In this document: positions 11,474-23,807 of the stretch, piece after piece | Layout: the number at the start of each line of letters is the position of its first letter | Position numbering within the stretch: position 1 is the stretch's first letter | Source of the DNA: Galeruca laticollis | Lineage: Eukaryota; Arthropoda; Insecta; Coleoptera; Chrysomelidae | Assembly: GCA_963921935.1 (NCBI GenBank) | Contig: OY998181.1 | Coordinates: 140,205,423-140,269,422, forward strand | DNA: 64,000 nucleotides | Direction: 5' to 3' | Made by a program: the position numbers and the translations under genes | Notes under the pieces: generated by a model | Seen by the model: the letters and a program-made list of their open reading frames with translations, nothing else | Told to the model about the DNA's origin: nothing | Databases searched by the model: none

Positions 11474-11494
11474 CGACCTTCACGTTCGGAGGCC

Positions 11495-12079
11495 ACATGT
11501 GGAATTATATTTAATTAAAAATGAACTTTTGAGAAATAATGGTATATATAGAAAAAACAGTTGAAAAAAACCATGGAAAAGTCTAGTTTTTTCTCATGAG
11601 ACAAAATTAATGTGTTAGATATGAATAATAATGTTAATAAATAACAATCTCTTCTCGACTTCTCACAGCCTGGATAACTTTCTTTAACATTGAAATTACC
11701 TACGTTAAAAGAAATTCGCCATTTTATTACGATAAACTACGTCGCGAACTCGTGCCATTCTTTTGATGATAAAAATTCATAATTAAACGAAATAATTCTT
11801 ACCAGATGTCTAATAGGATTCAACCATAATCTGCAAAACTATTGCGTCAATTTATTCGAAAGTATTACTTCACCCAGATGGACAAACTTATTATCAACGC
11901 AACCGTTGGTTCTCACTTTTTGCACCAAAAAGCCAGCAATTTAATCCAGTCGCCTTATGCACACCGGTACTACCGACAGTTGAGCGCATGCTAATTATAA
12001 AATGATTCATTTTTGAAAATTCTTTCAACAATTCTATGTTTTTATCGTGTCTCGTGTGCCGATACAGTGAGAATATTAT
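11495..12079. other. No gene seen
   Basis: AT-rich DNA between the non-LTR element and the gypsy fragment. It may include the 3' UTR or LTR remains of the gypsy fragment, but I could not identify LTR termini. Confidence 0.35.
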
Positions 12080-12780
12080 TTAATTTGCTAATGAACTTAA
12101 AAATGATATTATAAATGTGAGAAATTCGCGTTCCTTCCCCACGATAAAGGAATTCGGCCCGGCTATTTTAAATATATAAAGGAGACTTCCGTAAATCAAA
12201 AATAGTTTTTTAATAGTCTTATGAAGAGCAGAGGACTGATAGTGTGTTCTAACCAAAACAGCATCGCCCACTTTAAAATTTTTACCCCCCTGTTAGCCCG
12301 TTCGGCTTGTTTCAGCGCCTTTGTGCGCAGATTATTTACGGCTAACTCCAATATTTTTTTCCGCGAATCGGTTTTGTCTGAATCAAAAACACGATAATTT
12401 AGATGTATTATACTTCTCGTTGTTATATTTCTTTTTTACTACATTTACCTCGGTTCGCTTTCTTGAAAGTTTAAACTTTGACTTTTACTTTGTTCTGAAA
12501 TTCGACAAAAATGTATGGCTTTGGTTACAGTCAAATCATCGATTCTCAATAAGGCCTGCCTTGTTGTTGGATCTCAGATACCCATGACAATTCTATCTCT
12601 AAGGGCTTTTTCCTCGTGTGATTCGTTAGTGACTACTAAGTTATAATGGTTTTTATTAGGTGGCGACAGACTGTCAGAAAGTGATCGAAACTTTTTTTGC
12701 ATCCTACATGTTGTACCCTTCAAAACATTTTCATCATTTTTTCTTGGATCTTATATCAGCATGATAAAAAATTCTTTTCG
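12080..12780 (-). pseudogene. Ty3/gypsy fragment: gag joined to integrase C-terminus
   Basis: Reading on the minus strand from about 12680, a gypsy Gag segment is recognisable (EEKALRDRIVMGI, a stop, then DPTTRQALLRIDDLTVTKAI). It runs to about 12430. Soon after, at about 12360-12080, comes an integrase C-terminal piece (RTKALKQAERANRGVK, VGDAVLVRTHYQSSALHKTI). Protease, RT, RNase H and the integrase core, normally some 3 kb, are missing, so this is an internal-deletion derivative. Several stops are present. The clade cannot be resolved. Confidence 0.65.
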
Positions 12781-12945
12781 GAAATACTTGTTTCATCATC
12801 AGAATTAACTGAATTCAGAATTGTGGGAGGAATTAACGGCCTTACGCATCAAAGTACTAATGTAATATAATACAACTTGTGCTGCGGCACATATGTATGT
12901 ATAGTGGGTATACACCTGGACAAATGCCAGAAGTCCATTGCGAAG

Positions 12946-12950
<5 letters not shown>
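12781..12950. other. Flank of the (TA)n / mariner target
   Basis: No feature recognised in this short stretch between the gypsy fragment and the microsatellite. Confidence 0.4.

Positions 12951-13023
<73 letters not shown>
12951..13023. repeat. (TA)n microsatellite, left of mariner
   Basis: About 36 TA units. With 16547-16621 it forms one interrupted (TA)n tract that was the target of the mariner insertion, which duplicates a TA dinucleotide. Confidence 0.95.
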
Positions 13024-13025
<2 letters not shown>

Positions 13026-13470
13026 GGGTGTCCCGGGACTAATGGGAAAAAAGTCAGGAGCGTATAATCTGAGCCAAAATAATGTTAGTACTTCATATAA
13101 ACTTTTTCTATGCAGGCCCTCGTTTTCGAGTTATAGGCCTCCAAAGTTTTAATTTTTAATTTGGTTTTTATTTTAATTTTTTTTACTAGTTATTTGATCT
13201 TTATAAAATTAACGGCAAAGCTATAATATACGTGTATGTTTATTTTGGAAAGGTAAACAGTTTTACAGTAGTGCCTTGAAGCCAGGGACGGACTACTCGC
13301 AATGGTTAGTGATCCAAAAATTTTGCAGGGATGGCACACCCTACATGAAATTATCGAAATTGACCTCCTTACACATTAAGCTAACGAAAAGGTACTCTTG
13401 TTGGAATTCTACAAAATAAGCCGTTTGGCTAATATTTACAGTTTTATTAATGTACTACGTACCAATTTAC
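13024..13470 (+). repeat. Left TIR of mariner element
   Basis: Inverted copy of 16101-16546. The similarity runs from the outer CGGGTGTCCCGGGACTAAT to an inner ACCAATTTAC and then stops abruptly. Confidence 0.9.
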
Positions 13471-13560
13471 CTAACCAACTTATTAATACGATATCCAAGA
13501 TTTACCTACAGTATTACAAAAAAATGAACGGTTTTAAAGATTAAAACTAACTTTTCCGCA

Positions 13561-14330
13561 TCTGTGGCCCTAAACAATATTCTATTATAAAATTGTTACT
13601 TGTATACACTTCGGAGGATGTATCGTGCTGACAAACCGAAATTTTTTCAAAAACAACCAAAAATTTAGTATATCTGGATTTATAGGACCAGCCGTACTCG
13701 CTCAAGTCAACTGAAAATCAATAGGGCACATCTGTGAGACACCTTGAACAATATTCAATCATAAAATTGATCAACCGTATATTCTCTGGAGGCTATATCG
13801 TGCTAACAAACTGAAAATTCTCCAAAAATGACAAAAATTTGGTACTTCAAGTACCAAAGCACCCGTTGTACTGGCTTTGGTGAGCTGAATATCGATACGG
13901 TTCATCTCTGAGACGCTCTGAATAATATCCAATCATAAAATTGGTCACTTGGATATACTCCTGAGGCTGTATCATGCTAACAAACTGAAACTTCTCCAAA
14001 AATGACAAAAATATCGTACTTAAAATACTGTAGCACCTGTTGTATTGGCTCTGGGGATCTCAAAATCAATAGGGTTCATCAGTGAGATGTCCTGAATGAT
14101 ATTCAATCATAAAATTGGTGACTTGTTGAACTCCGGAGGCTGTATTGTGCTAACAAACTGAAATTTCTCAAAAAATGTCAAAAGGCCGTACTTCAAGTAC
14201 CATAGCACCCGCTGTACTGGCTCTGATGAGCTGAAAATCAATAGTGTTTATTTGTGACATATCCTTAATAATATTCCATCATAAAATTGGTGACTCATTG
14301 CACTCCGGAGGCTGTATCGTGGCCGACGAC
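13561..14330. repeat. 173-bp tandem repeat inside the mariner element
   Basis: A unit containing GGAGGCTGTATCGTGCTAAC, AACTGAAA and AATCATAAAATTG recurs five times. The GGAGG landmark falls at about 13613, 13788, 13962, 14135 and 14307, giving a period of 172-175 bp. Units are clearly diverged. The array lies between the left TIR and the transposase and has no coding frame. It could be a captured satellite or an internal regulatory repeat. Confidence 0.9.
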
Positions 14331-14692
14331 AACGACGACGACATACACACAGGATTTTTTTTCTAAAAACCGTTTTTTCGTGTTGTTGTTGATGGAAAGC
14401 GTAAAAATAACTCAAAATTTTTATTCAAAATTCCAACTTTTTTGGGGTAAACCAATACTTTTCTCGCATATTAGATAGGTTGGGCGGAAAAGTAATGATT
14501 TGATGATAGCAGATGAAAAAAACATTAAGAACTCATTTAATAGGAATTGAATAGGTACGCAAACAACGTAATCAGTTGCTTTTAATCAAAATTACGAACA
14601 CAAAATTATTAAACTATTAAGAAAACCTCAAAAAACACAATTTATAAAACATTGGACTAAAACTAATTCCTAAACAACAATAAAAACTAACG

Positions 14693-15828
14693 TTATTCTA
14701 ATAAATGTTCAATATGAGCTCCTCCCACTTCCACGCACATTCTAAGTCTACGAAGGTTGTTTCTTTGCACTTGAAAGAGCAGTCCCATATTATTTCTAAT
14801 AACATTGCAGTGTAACACAATTCTGTCTATTAAATCTTGCCTTGTTTGCACGGGTGTTGCGTATACCTTACTTTTGAGATAACCCCAGAGAAAGAAATCC
14901 ATAGGATTAACGTCTCCTGATCGCGGTGGCCATTGAAAAGGGCCTCCACGACCAATCCATCTATTAGGAAACCTTGTGTGTAAATGCTGTCGAACATCTA
15001 AACTGAAATGAGGAGGAGCTCCATCATGCATGAACCATAAATTCCTACGAGTTTGTAGTGGCACATCATCAAACAGGTTCCATAACTCATTTTGCAAAAA
15101 CTCCAAATATCTCTGACCGGTCAAAGTACCGTCAATAAAATATGGCCCTATCAAATGATTGCCAACTATTCCTGTCCAAACATTAACCATGAATCTATGC
15201 TGGTTCCTAGTTTGGATAATGCCATGTGGATTCACATCATCCCATAAATGCATATTATGAGAATTTATGACTCCATCTCTGGTGAAACCGGATTCGTCCG
15301 TAAAGAGAACGTTACTAATGAATGTATTGTCTGCTTGTTGTTGTCGCAGAAACCACTGGCTATACTCAAGTCGTGCAGGATAATCAGCCACTGTCATACT
15401 GTGTACTTTTTTCATATGAAAAGGATATAACAGCTGTTCTTTTAGGACGCGATGAACGACTGATTTCGAGACGTTATGTTCTCTTGATAATTTTCGTAAA
15501 CTCGTTGATGGTTCATTATCAACTGCATTTAACAAATCTTGTTCAACTGCCACAGTACGTACGCTTCGTACTGGACCTTCTCCACCTTTTTTTGGCAAAA
15601 AACTTCCTAAAATTTAAAATTATGTTTTCTATACATGGAAAATTACATTTACTTATTCATACCTGTTTCTCGTAACCTGAGATCAATACGCTCAAACATT
15701 CGTCCGTCTGGCAATGCTCTGTTTGGCAAATGTTCTGCATAAAGCCTTCTGGCCTCTAAACAGTTTCGAGAAGCCAGTCCATACATTAAATGCATATCTG
15801 CATACTCAATAAAAGTGAATTCTGCCAT
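14693..15828 (-). CDS. Mariner-type transposase (two exons, apparently intact)
   Basis: I place the start at 15828 (MAEFTFIEYADMHLMYG). Exon 1 is 15828-15663 and ends AACAG|GTATGA; exon 2 is 15606-14693 after TTTTAG. The joined frame encodes 359 residues. The N-terminal 130 residues form a helix-turn-helix DNA-binding region of the kind found in many insect transposases (R.LYAEHLPNR, LSREHNVSKSVVHRVL). The catalytic DDE/D fold has Asp in LFTDESGF (about residue 159), HDGAPPHF (about 250) and SGDVNPMDFFLWGYL (about 287). That leaves 36 residues between the second and third Asp. The third motif has SGD where SPD is usual. No stop or frameshift is seen. The enzyme would cut and paste the element at TA sites. 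Confidence 0.9.
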
Positions 15829-16100
15829 TGTAACAGTTAAATTAAGGACTTATGAATTATTGACAAGTAATGACAACGAACTATTCTACACAACGTTTGA
15901 CAACTAATCCTATGGTTACTTGATAAACGGTAAAAACACTTTTAAAAAGTTTTTACCAACTTACGAATTGATACGTCGTTAATGTTTTTTATCTTCTTGC
16001 TATCATTAAATTATTTTTTTGTAGTACTGTAGGCAAATCTTGGACATAGTATTAATAAGTTAGTTTTACCTCGTTGTGTACTTATAAAAATGGTGAATGC

Positions 16101-16544
16101 GTAAATTGGTACATAGTGCATTAATAAAACTGTAAATATTAGCCAAACGGCTTATTTTGTAGAATTCCAACAAGAGTACCTGTTCGTTAGCTTAATGTGT
16201 GAGGAAGTCAATTTCGATAATTTCATACAGGGTGTGCCATCCCTGCAAAATTTTTGGATCACTAACCATTGCGAGTAGCTCGTCCCTGGCTTCAGGCACT
16301 ACTGTAAAACTGTTTACCTTTCCAAAATAAACATACACGTATATTATAGCTTTGCCGTAAATTTTATAAAGATCAAATAACTAGTAAAAAAAATAAAAAT
16401 AAAAACCAAATTCAAAATTAAAACTTTGGAGGCCTATAACTCGAAAACGAGGGCCTGCATAGAAAAAGTTTATATGAAGTACTAACGTTATTTTGGCTCA
16501 GATTATACGCTCCTGACTTTTTTCCCATTAGTCCCGGGACACCC

Positions 16545-16546
<2 letters not shown>
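16101..16546 (-). repeat. Right TIR of mariner element
   Basis: Inverted partner of 13024-13470. It ends ACCCTG, followed by the flanking TA. Confidence 0.9.

Positions 16547-16621
<75 letters not shown>
16547..16621. repeat. (TA)n microsatellite, right of mariner
   Basis: TA repeat with one CA interruption, continuing the tract at 12951-13023. The apparent poly-Ile-Tyr open frames are microsatellite artefacts. Confidence 0.95.
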
Positions 16622-16623
<2 letters not shown>

Positions 16624-17129
16624 CTGGTTTGCGAGAATACCGACGCAACTAAGAATCTTCGATTTTAGAGAATGACGTTTTTAAACTTTTTTAAAAATAC
16701 TTTAATGCATAATCGTAAAATGTAGTTGATTTATCGAGGTTCTAATTTTTCTGATTAAAACATAATTTATAGCAGTATCAAAACACGTAAAAATATTTTA
16801 TAACTTTTATTAAAAATATTTAAAAAATTGGTTACATAAGGGGGGCTTCAGAGATAAGTCGTTATTCACGAGACTATTCATTATAAAAAATCAACTTATG
16901 ACAAATAAAGACTCTTATAAAACACAAATTAAAAACACAAAACATTGTTTAAAACTTTTCCATTAAAAAAATAATATAATTATGTAACTTACAACATTAA
17001 AACTTTGTATTTGTTTATAAAAATAAATGAAATCAAAATAAACATTTTTTTTAACTCTTTAAAATACCTAATTAAGAGAAAAATAGGAACTGGAACATCG
17101 ATTCTTAAACTTAAAATATAATAAATCAT
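16622..17129. other. No gene seen
   Basis: Very AT-rich 3' flank of the next gene; no terminal repeat recognised. Confidence 0.4.
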
Positions 17130-19329
17130 TTATTTTACGTACAACCCTTCATAAAATTGCCGATAATAGTTGGGAATTATATTTTTGTCAACTAAATTTA
17201 ATAGTCCGTTCTTCTTATTCTCCGAAATTCCATTACTTTTTTTATAAGCACATTTTAATCTGTAATTCTCGTCTAAAGATTTTGACGTTCGACCAGTAAC
17301 TTTTACACATTTATATTCACTTTCACTGTAGGAAGTTTTATAAAAAAAGATCCCTTTGTGCTCAGCATCTACTTTTAAAATCTTTATATCCCCCATTTTT
17401 ACATTCTCATTACCAGTATTTTTGTTAAAATTTTTACCCACATCAGAGGCTAGGGACTTTAAATCATAAAAACTTTTAGGATCCATTTCTTTAACTTGGT
17501 AAGGAGATCCTTTTTTTTCGCAGCACGAATAATTGAAATGTATTGATCCGGTGTATAGATAGGGCCAGATTTCAAAGTCTTAGTTATGTTTCTTTCAATT
17601 ACAGAGTGTACACTATCACCTTCGTTTTGCGTATGGCCTTTAATTAAAAATTTATGCGTGATAGTATTAATGAAAGCAAAAGTAGAAACAGCGTACATGT
17701 ACATACTTATAATAAATTTATTCTTTTGCTGCCCGCAGCAGTTATCAGAATAAAAAATTACGTCGAATTTGGTTCCGGTAGCTAAATCTCTGCCAAGGCT
17801 TTTTAAATATTCTAAGACACAGGTCCCTATTTCTATTGCTCCTCTGTTGGCTTCTCCTTCATGCCATACGTAACAGATCACATTTTTACTATTCATTTCA
17901 TAAATCGTTAAGCTTAAAGTATTCACTTTTGAAACATAGTAAAAATTTGAAACATCGCCCCTAGGACATGGCATCACAGCTTGCAAGTCATATACCGCTA
18001 CTATAGTCGAGTCTTTATCTTCTGCTTCTTTCTTGTCCTTTACCTTCTCTATTCTTGAAAGCTCTTTTTCTTTTAGATGATTGTTATATTTATCCTTCAG
18101 TCCATTTTTATCTTCTCCAGTTGCATTATTGTAGGCAACACAGTCCTCGCACTAATCTTTCTTAGGTTGGTAAAATGCTATATAGAATTGTTCATTAAAT
18201 ATTCTATTGAACATGACATAATTAGCACTTGTTTCTCTTCTCTCCTCACACTGTTTCACGTAATCTCTATGAATTTCTGCAATAGTCTTACTGCCATCTA
18301 TATATTCTTTCTGCGTGTCAGCTCTACAATAGTGGCTTTCTATTTTTGGTATTGCCTTAATGAAATTTCTTACACTATCCTTAATATTATTATCTACACG
18401 ACTATGATTGCCATGTTTGCCTCGTAAATCCTCCACGATAATGCCTGCAATATTATGATTTTTTGATTTTTCTGTCACTGTTCGAATAAATCTGTCAGAC
18501 ACATCCAATGTAGACATAAAAAAACTCTTACAAACACGGATTTTAGCGCCTTCATTGTCACTCAAATAAAATGCATTGTTATTTCGACGTGTTCCCCTTT
18601 TATATTGATACGTCGGAACAATAGAAGAGATATTGAATGCTACAAAAGTTCTTTTACTTTGCAAATCAGGTAATTTATAATATGCATTAAAAATCTGGCG
18701 TCGCGTGTCATCATCAAATTTAGTGTTACACTTCAGTTTGCACTTTTCCGTACACGGTGGTCCTAATCGTCTTTCTCGTACAAGTACATTACTTTATCCT
18801 ACATATTCTTTCCCTGCATTTCGTAGACGTTTTGCTACATTCTTTTTCCAAAGATGTGGCTGCGCTTTCCTCTTTCGTGTTAAATTTTGGTTTGATTCAA
18901 GAGACATATTTTCTTCTACATTATCTTCTACTCTTTCATCCGAATCTGACGATAAATCATTATTTTCAACGCGATAGTTAGGATCTGCGAGACTATCATC
19001 TGATGAAAAATCTGTCTTTCAGCATGCACATCATCGGTCAAGTCAACTTCTTTTGGTTGACTTTCAATTTGCAAACCTACTTCAATCTTATCTTTCGTAT
19101 TATCATTTATTAACTCTATGCTTACCATATTTTCTTTGGTTTCGTTTTCTAGGCTATGGCTATTGAGATCTTCATCATTTAAACTAGTCATGTTAACGGG
19201 TTCTTTATTGCACTGTTCTACTTCTCTATTTTTAGAATCGCTTGAATTGCATTTTGAACAGGAAGAAGAGCTTGAAGACGACGATGACGATGAGGACGGT
19301 GTGGATGGTGATCTTTGTCGCAAAATCAA
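17130..19329 (-). pseudogene. DUF7869-like putative transposase, copy B (broken)
   Basis: Second, better preserved member of the family at 1890-4222. An acidic Ser-rich N-terminus (19329-19011) leads, after a frameshift near 19015, to a basic block (RKRKAQPHLWKKN), a Cys cluster (GPPCTEKCKLKC) and a central region (18664-18152). A CEDC motif follows, then the core at 17986-17459 with QAVMPCPRGDVSNFYYVSK, WHEGEANRGAIEIGT, YSDNCCGQQKNK and KGHTQNEGDSVHSVIER. The C-terminus (17486-17130) ends near NIIPNYYRQFYE. Breaks: TAA near 18802, TAG at 18152-18154 just before CEDC, and a one-base shift in an A8 run near 17512. Each lies where the family continues smoothly on both sides. I did not find TIRs around this copy. 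Confidence 0.8.
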
Positions 19330-20818
19330 CGGAGTTTATAATTCATATTAAACTCAATAGAATATTATTGACGAAAATCTTCGCACAAAAAATGCTTTTC
19401 ATAAATTATTAATATTATTGAATTCAAACGTATCAAGTAAGTTTCGCTTGATTAATTATTATTCTAAAAGTTCTGAATGCATTCACAACGATTCAACCTC
19501 TACCCTCGCTATTGTTAACCTTGTCGTTGTGTGTTGTGGTACTCCGTGATGATTATTATTTAGTTTACAAAATGAAGGAAAAAGCAAAGTGTTTGGGATG
19601 TATTATCATAATTTATTGTAAGAATTTGGTGAGTATTAATTTTTAATATGTGTTTAGTGTTCTGTGTCCGATATTTAGTGGAGATTGAATATCTAATACT
19701 AATATTTTGCTAATTAATAGATACCAAACAATATAACCTAACATATAAATATATCAAAAATGTTTTATAGGAGAAATACAATATATACATGAGCAATAGA
19801 GTTTATGGTTGGTTCTTCTTGACCCTGAATGTGGTGCATCGAAGAAAAAACGATCGCCTATGATCGAATAAGCGAAATTCAGATGTGGAAAATGATGTGA
19901 TGTGAATTATTTCATCAGTAGAAATATCTTATCCACAACAAGATATGTGAATAGTCATCGAAGATTATATTAATAAAGGCAATTGTTCATCTTACCATAT
20001 CTAGACGCTATCACTATTTTTACACTTATTTATTTATATACGAGTGATAAAATTTTGTTAGTTTATTGTTCAAACTTTACTAAACACTTCAGTTAACTTT
20101 CTACTTGATATATCTTAAATTATTACAGTTTTTATAAAAATTTGGAGGAAAGAAATTTAATACGTCCTCCATTTATTAAATTTACACCGCGTCTCTCCCT
20201 CAAAATCAACAACCTTCCAGTGTTTTTTACTTTTGTTTTCCATCGTTCATTTGTTGATAAATAAACATTGTTGTTATTGAATCAAAATATCCGTTTCTGC
20301 GTTATAGTAGACAAATTCACTTTGTTTTTATGCACTTCCACTGTCACTCCGAAATACTCTATTCGAACTATTAACAGAACGTTATTTCTCGTTGATATTT
20401 TGACCTTGAAGTTTTATACAAATAATTAAATAGTTTACGCAATATACAGGGTTTCTGAAAGTGTTTACAACAAAATATTAAATTATAATAATTGAATTTT
20501 ATTTCAAAATTCATATGATACCATATACAGTGATGATCATAGTTATGTATATAATTTATGTTTGACGTAATTCACTTGTTACTGTTATATTTTCAATATC
20601 TTGAAATATACTTTAAAGAAAAATAGTTACAAAATTAAATAGTTATCTTTTATATCATTTTATCAATTGTATTCTATTTGTAAATATTTCTTGTCATATT
20701 TAAGCTATGTTTTTTATCGATTATTTCCTTTTATCGAATATTAACTACTACTATTACTTAGATTCACATTTCTGAGTGATGTTAATGATTCAACATAACC
20801 TAGTAGATATATTTCACG
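19330..20818. other. No gene seen
   Basis: AT-rich DNA upstream of copy B. It may hold small upstream exons of that gene, but none can be supported. Confidence 0.4.
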
Positions 20819-20837
20819 TTAATATATATATATATAT
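20819..20837. repeat. (TA)n tract, left target flank of the gypsy element
   Basis: TA repeat that continues at 30807-30824 on the far side of the LTR retrotransposon, showing that the element landed inside a (TA)n tract. Confidence 0.85.
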
Positions 20838-22829
20838 ATTATTAACAAACACTGAATTATTTACTTACTTTTAATTAGAATATTTAAATGTTTTTGATTA
20901 TTTAGAATTTTATTGTTTTTAGTTTGGCTAGCTCAGTTGTTATTAATTAGTAACTTAATTTATTTTAATTTGATTATTAGTCGGGAGCATGAAATCCTTT
21001 TTCCCTTTGAGTCCTGGCTTTAATGAAATTATAATTGTTTAAATAAAAAGAAAACACATTTGAAATCAATTTAATTTTAAGTTTAATATTTATATTCGAC
21101 AAAAATTATATGTGACGCCAATGATGATATTGTCTACCTATTTAATTTAATAATTTTATTTGTGCGCATGCGTGAAAAACTTGGTCATGCGCTTTAGCAT
21201 ACAACAAATAATTCTTATACGTAAGAAGCATCTATACGCATTTATACGAACAAGTTGCAGATGCAAACAAGTGAATGATTTATAAACATAAAAGAATTTA
21301 TATATACCTCATACATAGATATAATACGAATAGCTGTGGGAAGAAAAACATTTATATACAAAGGTGGAAATAAAGAAATTATATACAAATAGGAATGGTT
21401 ACAACATTATGAAAATTCAACAACGTGATTTATACGATAACAAAATGGCGTAAGTACATGTTTTTTATTTAAAGTTCGCCCTTTTACTAATTTTAAATAT
21501 TTACGCTATGAAATCACTATATAAAGTCTGTTTCTTTCTTTATTTTAGATCGATCATATTTGAAATGTTTATTAAATGATGGAATTAAGTACTTAATTAG
21601 AGTAATTGGGCTTTTTACTCTGAATTATTGGCCAATAATTAAATTTAAACACTGACCTGTTTCACTTGAGTCGGGATGAAAGTCTCTGGATCACAGGAAC
21701 GTTCCACTACAGTTCAACATACCAAAAATTATGAAAATTTTGAAGACAATCACCAAAAAACTGGATACAATTGCTTGTGAGTATTACTATTCTTGCATTT
21801 GATAATACTTTATGGGTTTAAATGCGTTAAACCGGGAAATTCTTGAAAATTTCAGGGAGACCACCTCATACACTCCTTGCTTCTCGACACCGCTACCACT
21901 TATCTTCCAAGCGTCCCCTCGATTCTCAATTTTTTTAAACAAACAGTCTTTTGTTCATTTCCAAGTCACTATTTCCAAAGTTTATTTATTGTTTCACAAA
22001 TTGTTCTGTCATATTTTTCTAACCAATAGGATTGTCTTTTGCAATTAGATAATTGAAACTTCTGTCACTTATTAAGAAAGTTTTCAAACATACACTCTTT
22101 AACATAATTTGTTCATTTATAGAGTTTCAATCAGTTTTTTCTTCATCCAAATAAATTAAAATTGTTTATTCATAGATACACTTACATTAATTATAAATAT
22201 AAATTCTCTTATGTTATTTCTTAAACTCTTTGCATTATTTTATTTATAATAAACTTTATAAATTACTATATTGATTCAATGTTTATTTTATTTATCATAT
22301 CACTTATCTATATGTAATTACTTGTTTGTCTATGACAATTCTATTAAATGATATTCTATTCAATAATTATTCGTTCTTTTATTCTTAAATTGATGATTGT
22401 AATGAATTATCTATAATAATATTTGTATTCTAATGTAACTACTTATATCTAAAATTCTCTTTATTTGACTGTATATAAATTTGTTATTTTTTTCAGGCGA
22501 ACAGCTGGCTCCTGGTATGGAAATTATCCTTCGTATTAGGCAACTTTATTTACATCAATACATTGGCTAGACAATCTTTATATTTTGTTCTTATTGAGGT
22601 AATTCCTTATTTATTATATTGTTCTCAGTTATTATTTAATATATCTTTACTTGATATGTTGTTTAAATTCAGAAAAGTGTTTCCTTTTTACTTATATTCT
22701 TAAATAATGTTATTTTTATATATATTTCATACTAACAAAACATTTTAATAGTACAAAATTCTATTATTATCTATGATATCTGGTTATTATCTATGATATC
22801 TGGTTATTGTCTATGATATCTGGTTTAAT
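20838..22829 (-). repeat. 3' LTR of gypsy element
   Basis: Ends (plus strand) with three tandem copies of a roughly 20-bp word containing CTATGATATCTGG. On the plus strand, antisense to gag-pol, it holds consensus splice signals: donor ATGGC|GTAAGTA near 21448, donor GCTT|GTGAGTATT near 21773 and acceptor TTTTTTTCAG near 22495. Confidence 0.92.
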
Positions 22830-23807
22830 TCCCCTCAAATTTAAATTTAAATGATATCCATACCTTGGATATTTATTTAAATTTCAATTTTCTTATTATG
22901 AATGATTGATTTATTTTAATTCAAAAAAAAATTTAACAATTTTATAGCATAATCTTGCTTTCTTTAACTTTGTTTCTCAAATATTTGTTCACATATTTCC
23001 TAATACAAAACCTATTTCTTTCAATGACTGTCTCCTAATTCTTTCCTTAAAATACACTTGATTAAGATCAATGTCAAATTATTTTTTTACTATTACTTCA
23101 TATAATACTTCTCTATTATCATTCCTTACTAACATCCACTTATATATCAACTTATTTCTTAGTAATTACATTATACTTCTATATACTCCTCATATCATAT
23201 TTCTTTTCAATATTCATTATTCAATATAATTAATTATTTCTTAAATTCATATATATATCAATATCCACTTCCTTATTCATTCCTATATTTTCAAGTAATC
23301 TATAAGATTCTAATTGACATTAAACATTACCTCCTATATTTTTAATCAATATCATTCATTATTATCCTTTCCTATCCTTTATTACTTACATCTTATTTCC
23401 TTATTTAAAATATGTGAACTTCTATTTGATACTTGAGTTATTCTTATTTTATCCCCTCTATCCTATATTCTTTAATATTTTCATTCTATGTAAAACCAGT
23501 ATCTTTCATAAATTGTTTCCTTTATTTGTTATATATATTGCTTTGCCGTACTCAAATTTTTTAAAATGTTTTAATTATAAGTTTTATCTAATAAATTTTT
23601 CTTTATATTATATTATATTATATTTTTCAGGTTCTGAAAAAATAAACGAGATGAATTTTAATGGGTCACCAGCTGCCAAATGGAAAACAAAACTCTATAT
23701 AATATCTACTTTATCTTTGTACATTACCTAATATTAAATTTTAAATCTATCCTTATGACTATCATTTCCTTTTTTTTTTTAAAATATTATTCGTAACATA
23801 ACATCAT
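22830..23807. other. Noncoding 3' region of gypsy element
   Basis: About 970 bp between the pol stop and the 3' LTR with no envelope-like ORF. The sense strand is very A-rich. A plus-strand acceptor-like TATTTTTCAG lies at about 23630. Confidence 0.6.

Larger units (their letters stand above)
6432..11490 (-). mobile_element. Non-LTR retrotransposon, Jockey/I-like, decayed
   Basis: Near full-length element on the minus strand: 5' UTR with strong palindromes (11454-11473), ORF1 with a zinc knuckle (10035-11304), and ORF2 with apurinic endonuclease, reverse transcriptase, RNase H and a C-terminal Cys/His tail (6485-10114). The 3' end near 6432 abuts the Penelope fragment. Presence of RNase H and the tail CRHC..HILVDCP places it in the I/Jockey/R1 group; the exact clade is not resolved. 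Many stops and frameshifts make it a fossil. Confidence 0.8.
13024..16546 (-). mobile_element. Mariner-type (IS630-Tc1-mariner) element with long TIRs
   Basis: 3523 bp bounded by inverted repeats of about 447 bp (13024-13470 and 16101-16546), whose outer ends read CCGGGTGTCCCGGGACTAAT and CAGGGTGTCCCGGGACTAAT. It is flanked by TA on both sides within a (TA)n tract, matching the TA target rule of the superfamily. TIRs of this length are unusual for mariners, which typically have about 30 bp. The two arms differ at scattered positions. Inside are a 173-bp tandem array (about 13561-14330) and one transposase gene on the minus strand with no internal stop, so the copy may be autonomous or recently so. 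Confidence 0.9.

Noticed and set aside
12877..13152. Plus-strand open frames of Ile-Tyr repeats (also at 16418-16648 and 63718-63906)
   Set aside because: They translate (TA)n microsatellite plus mariner TIR or hairpin-repeat sequence; no gene.
21812..22048. 78-codon frame repeated exactly at 29789-30025
   Set aside because: It lies inside the two LTRs, antisense to gag-pol, with no family resemblance; the identity reflects LTR identity.
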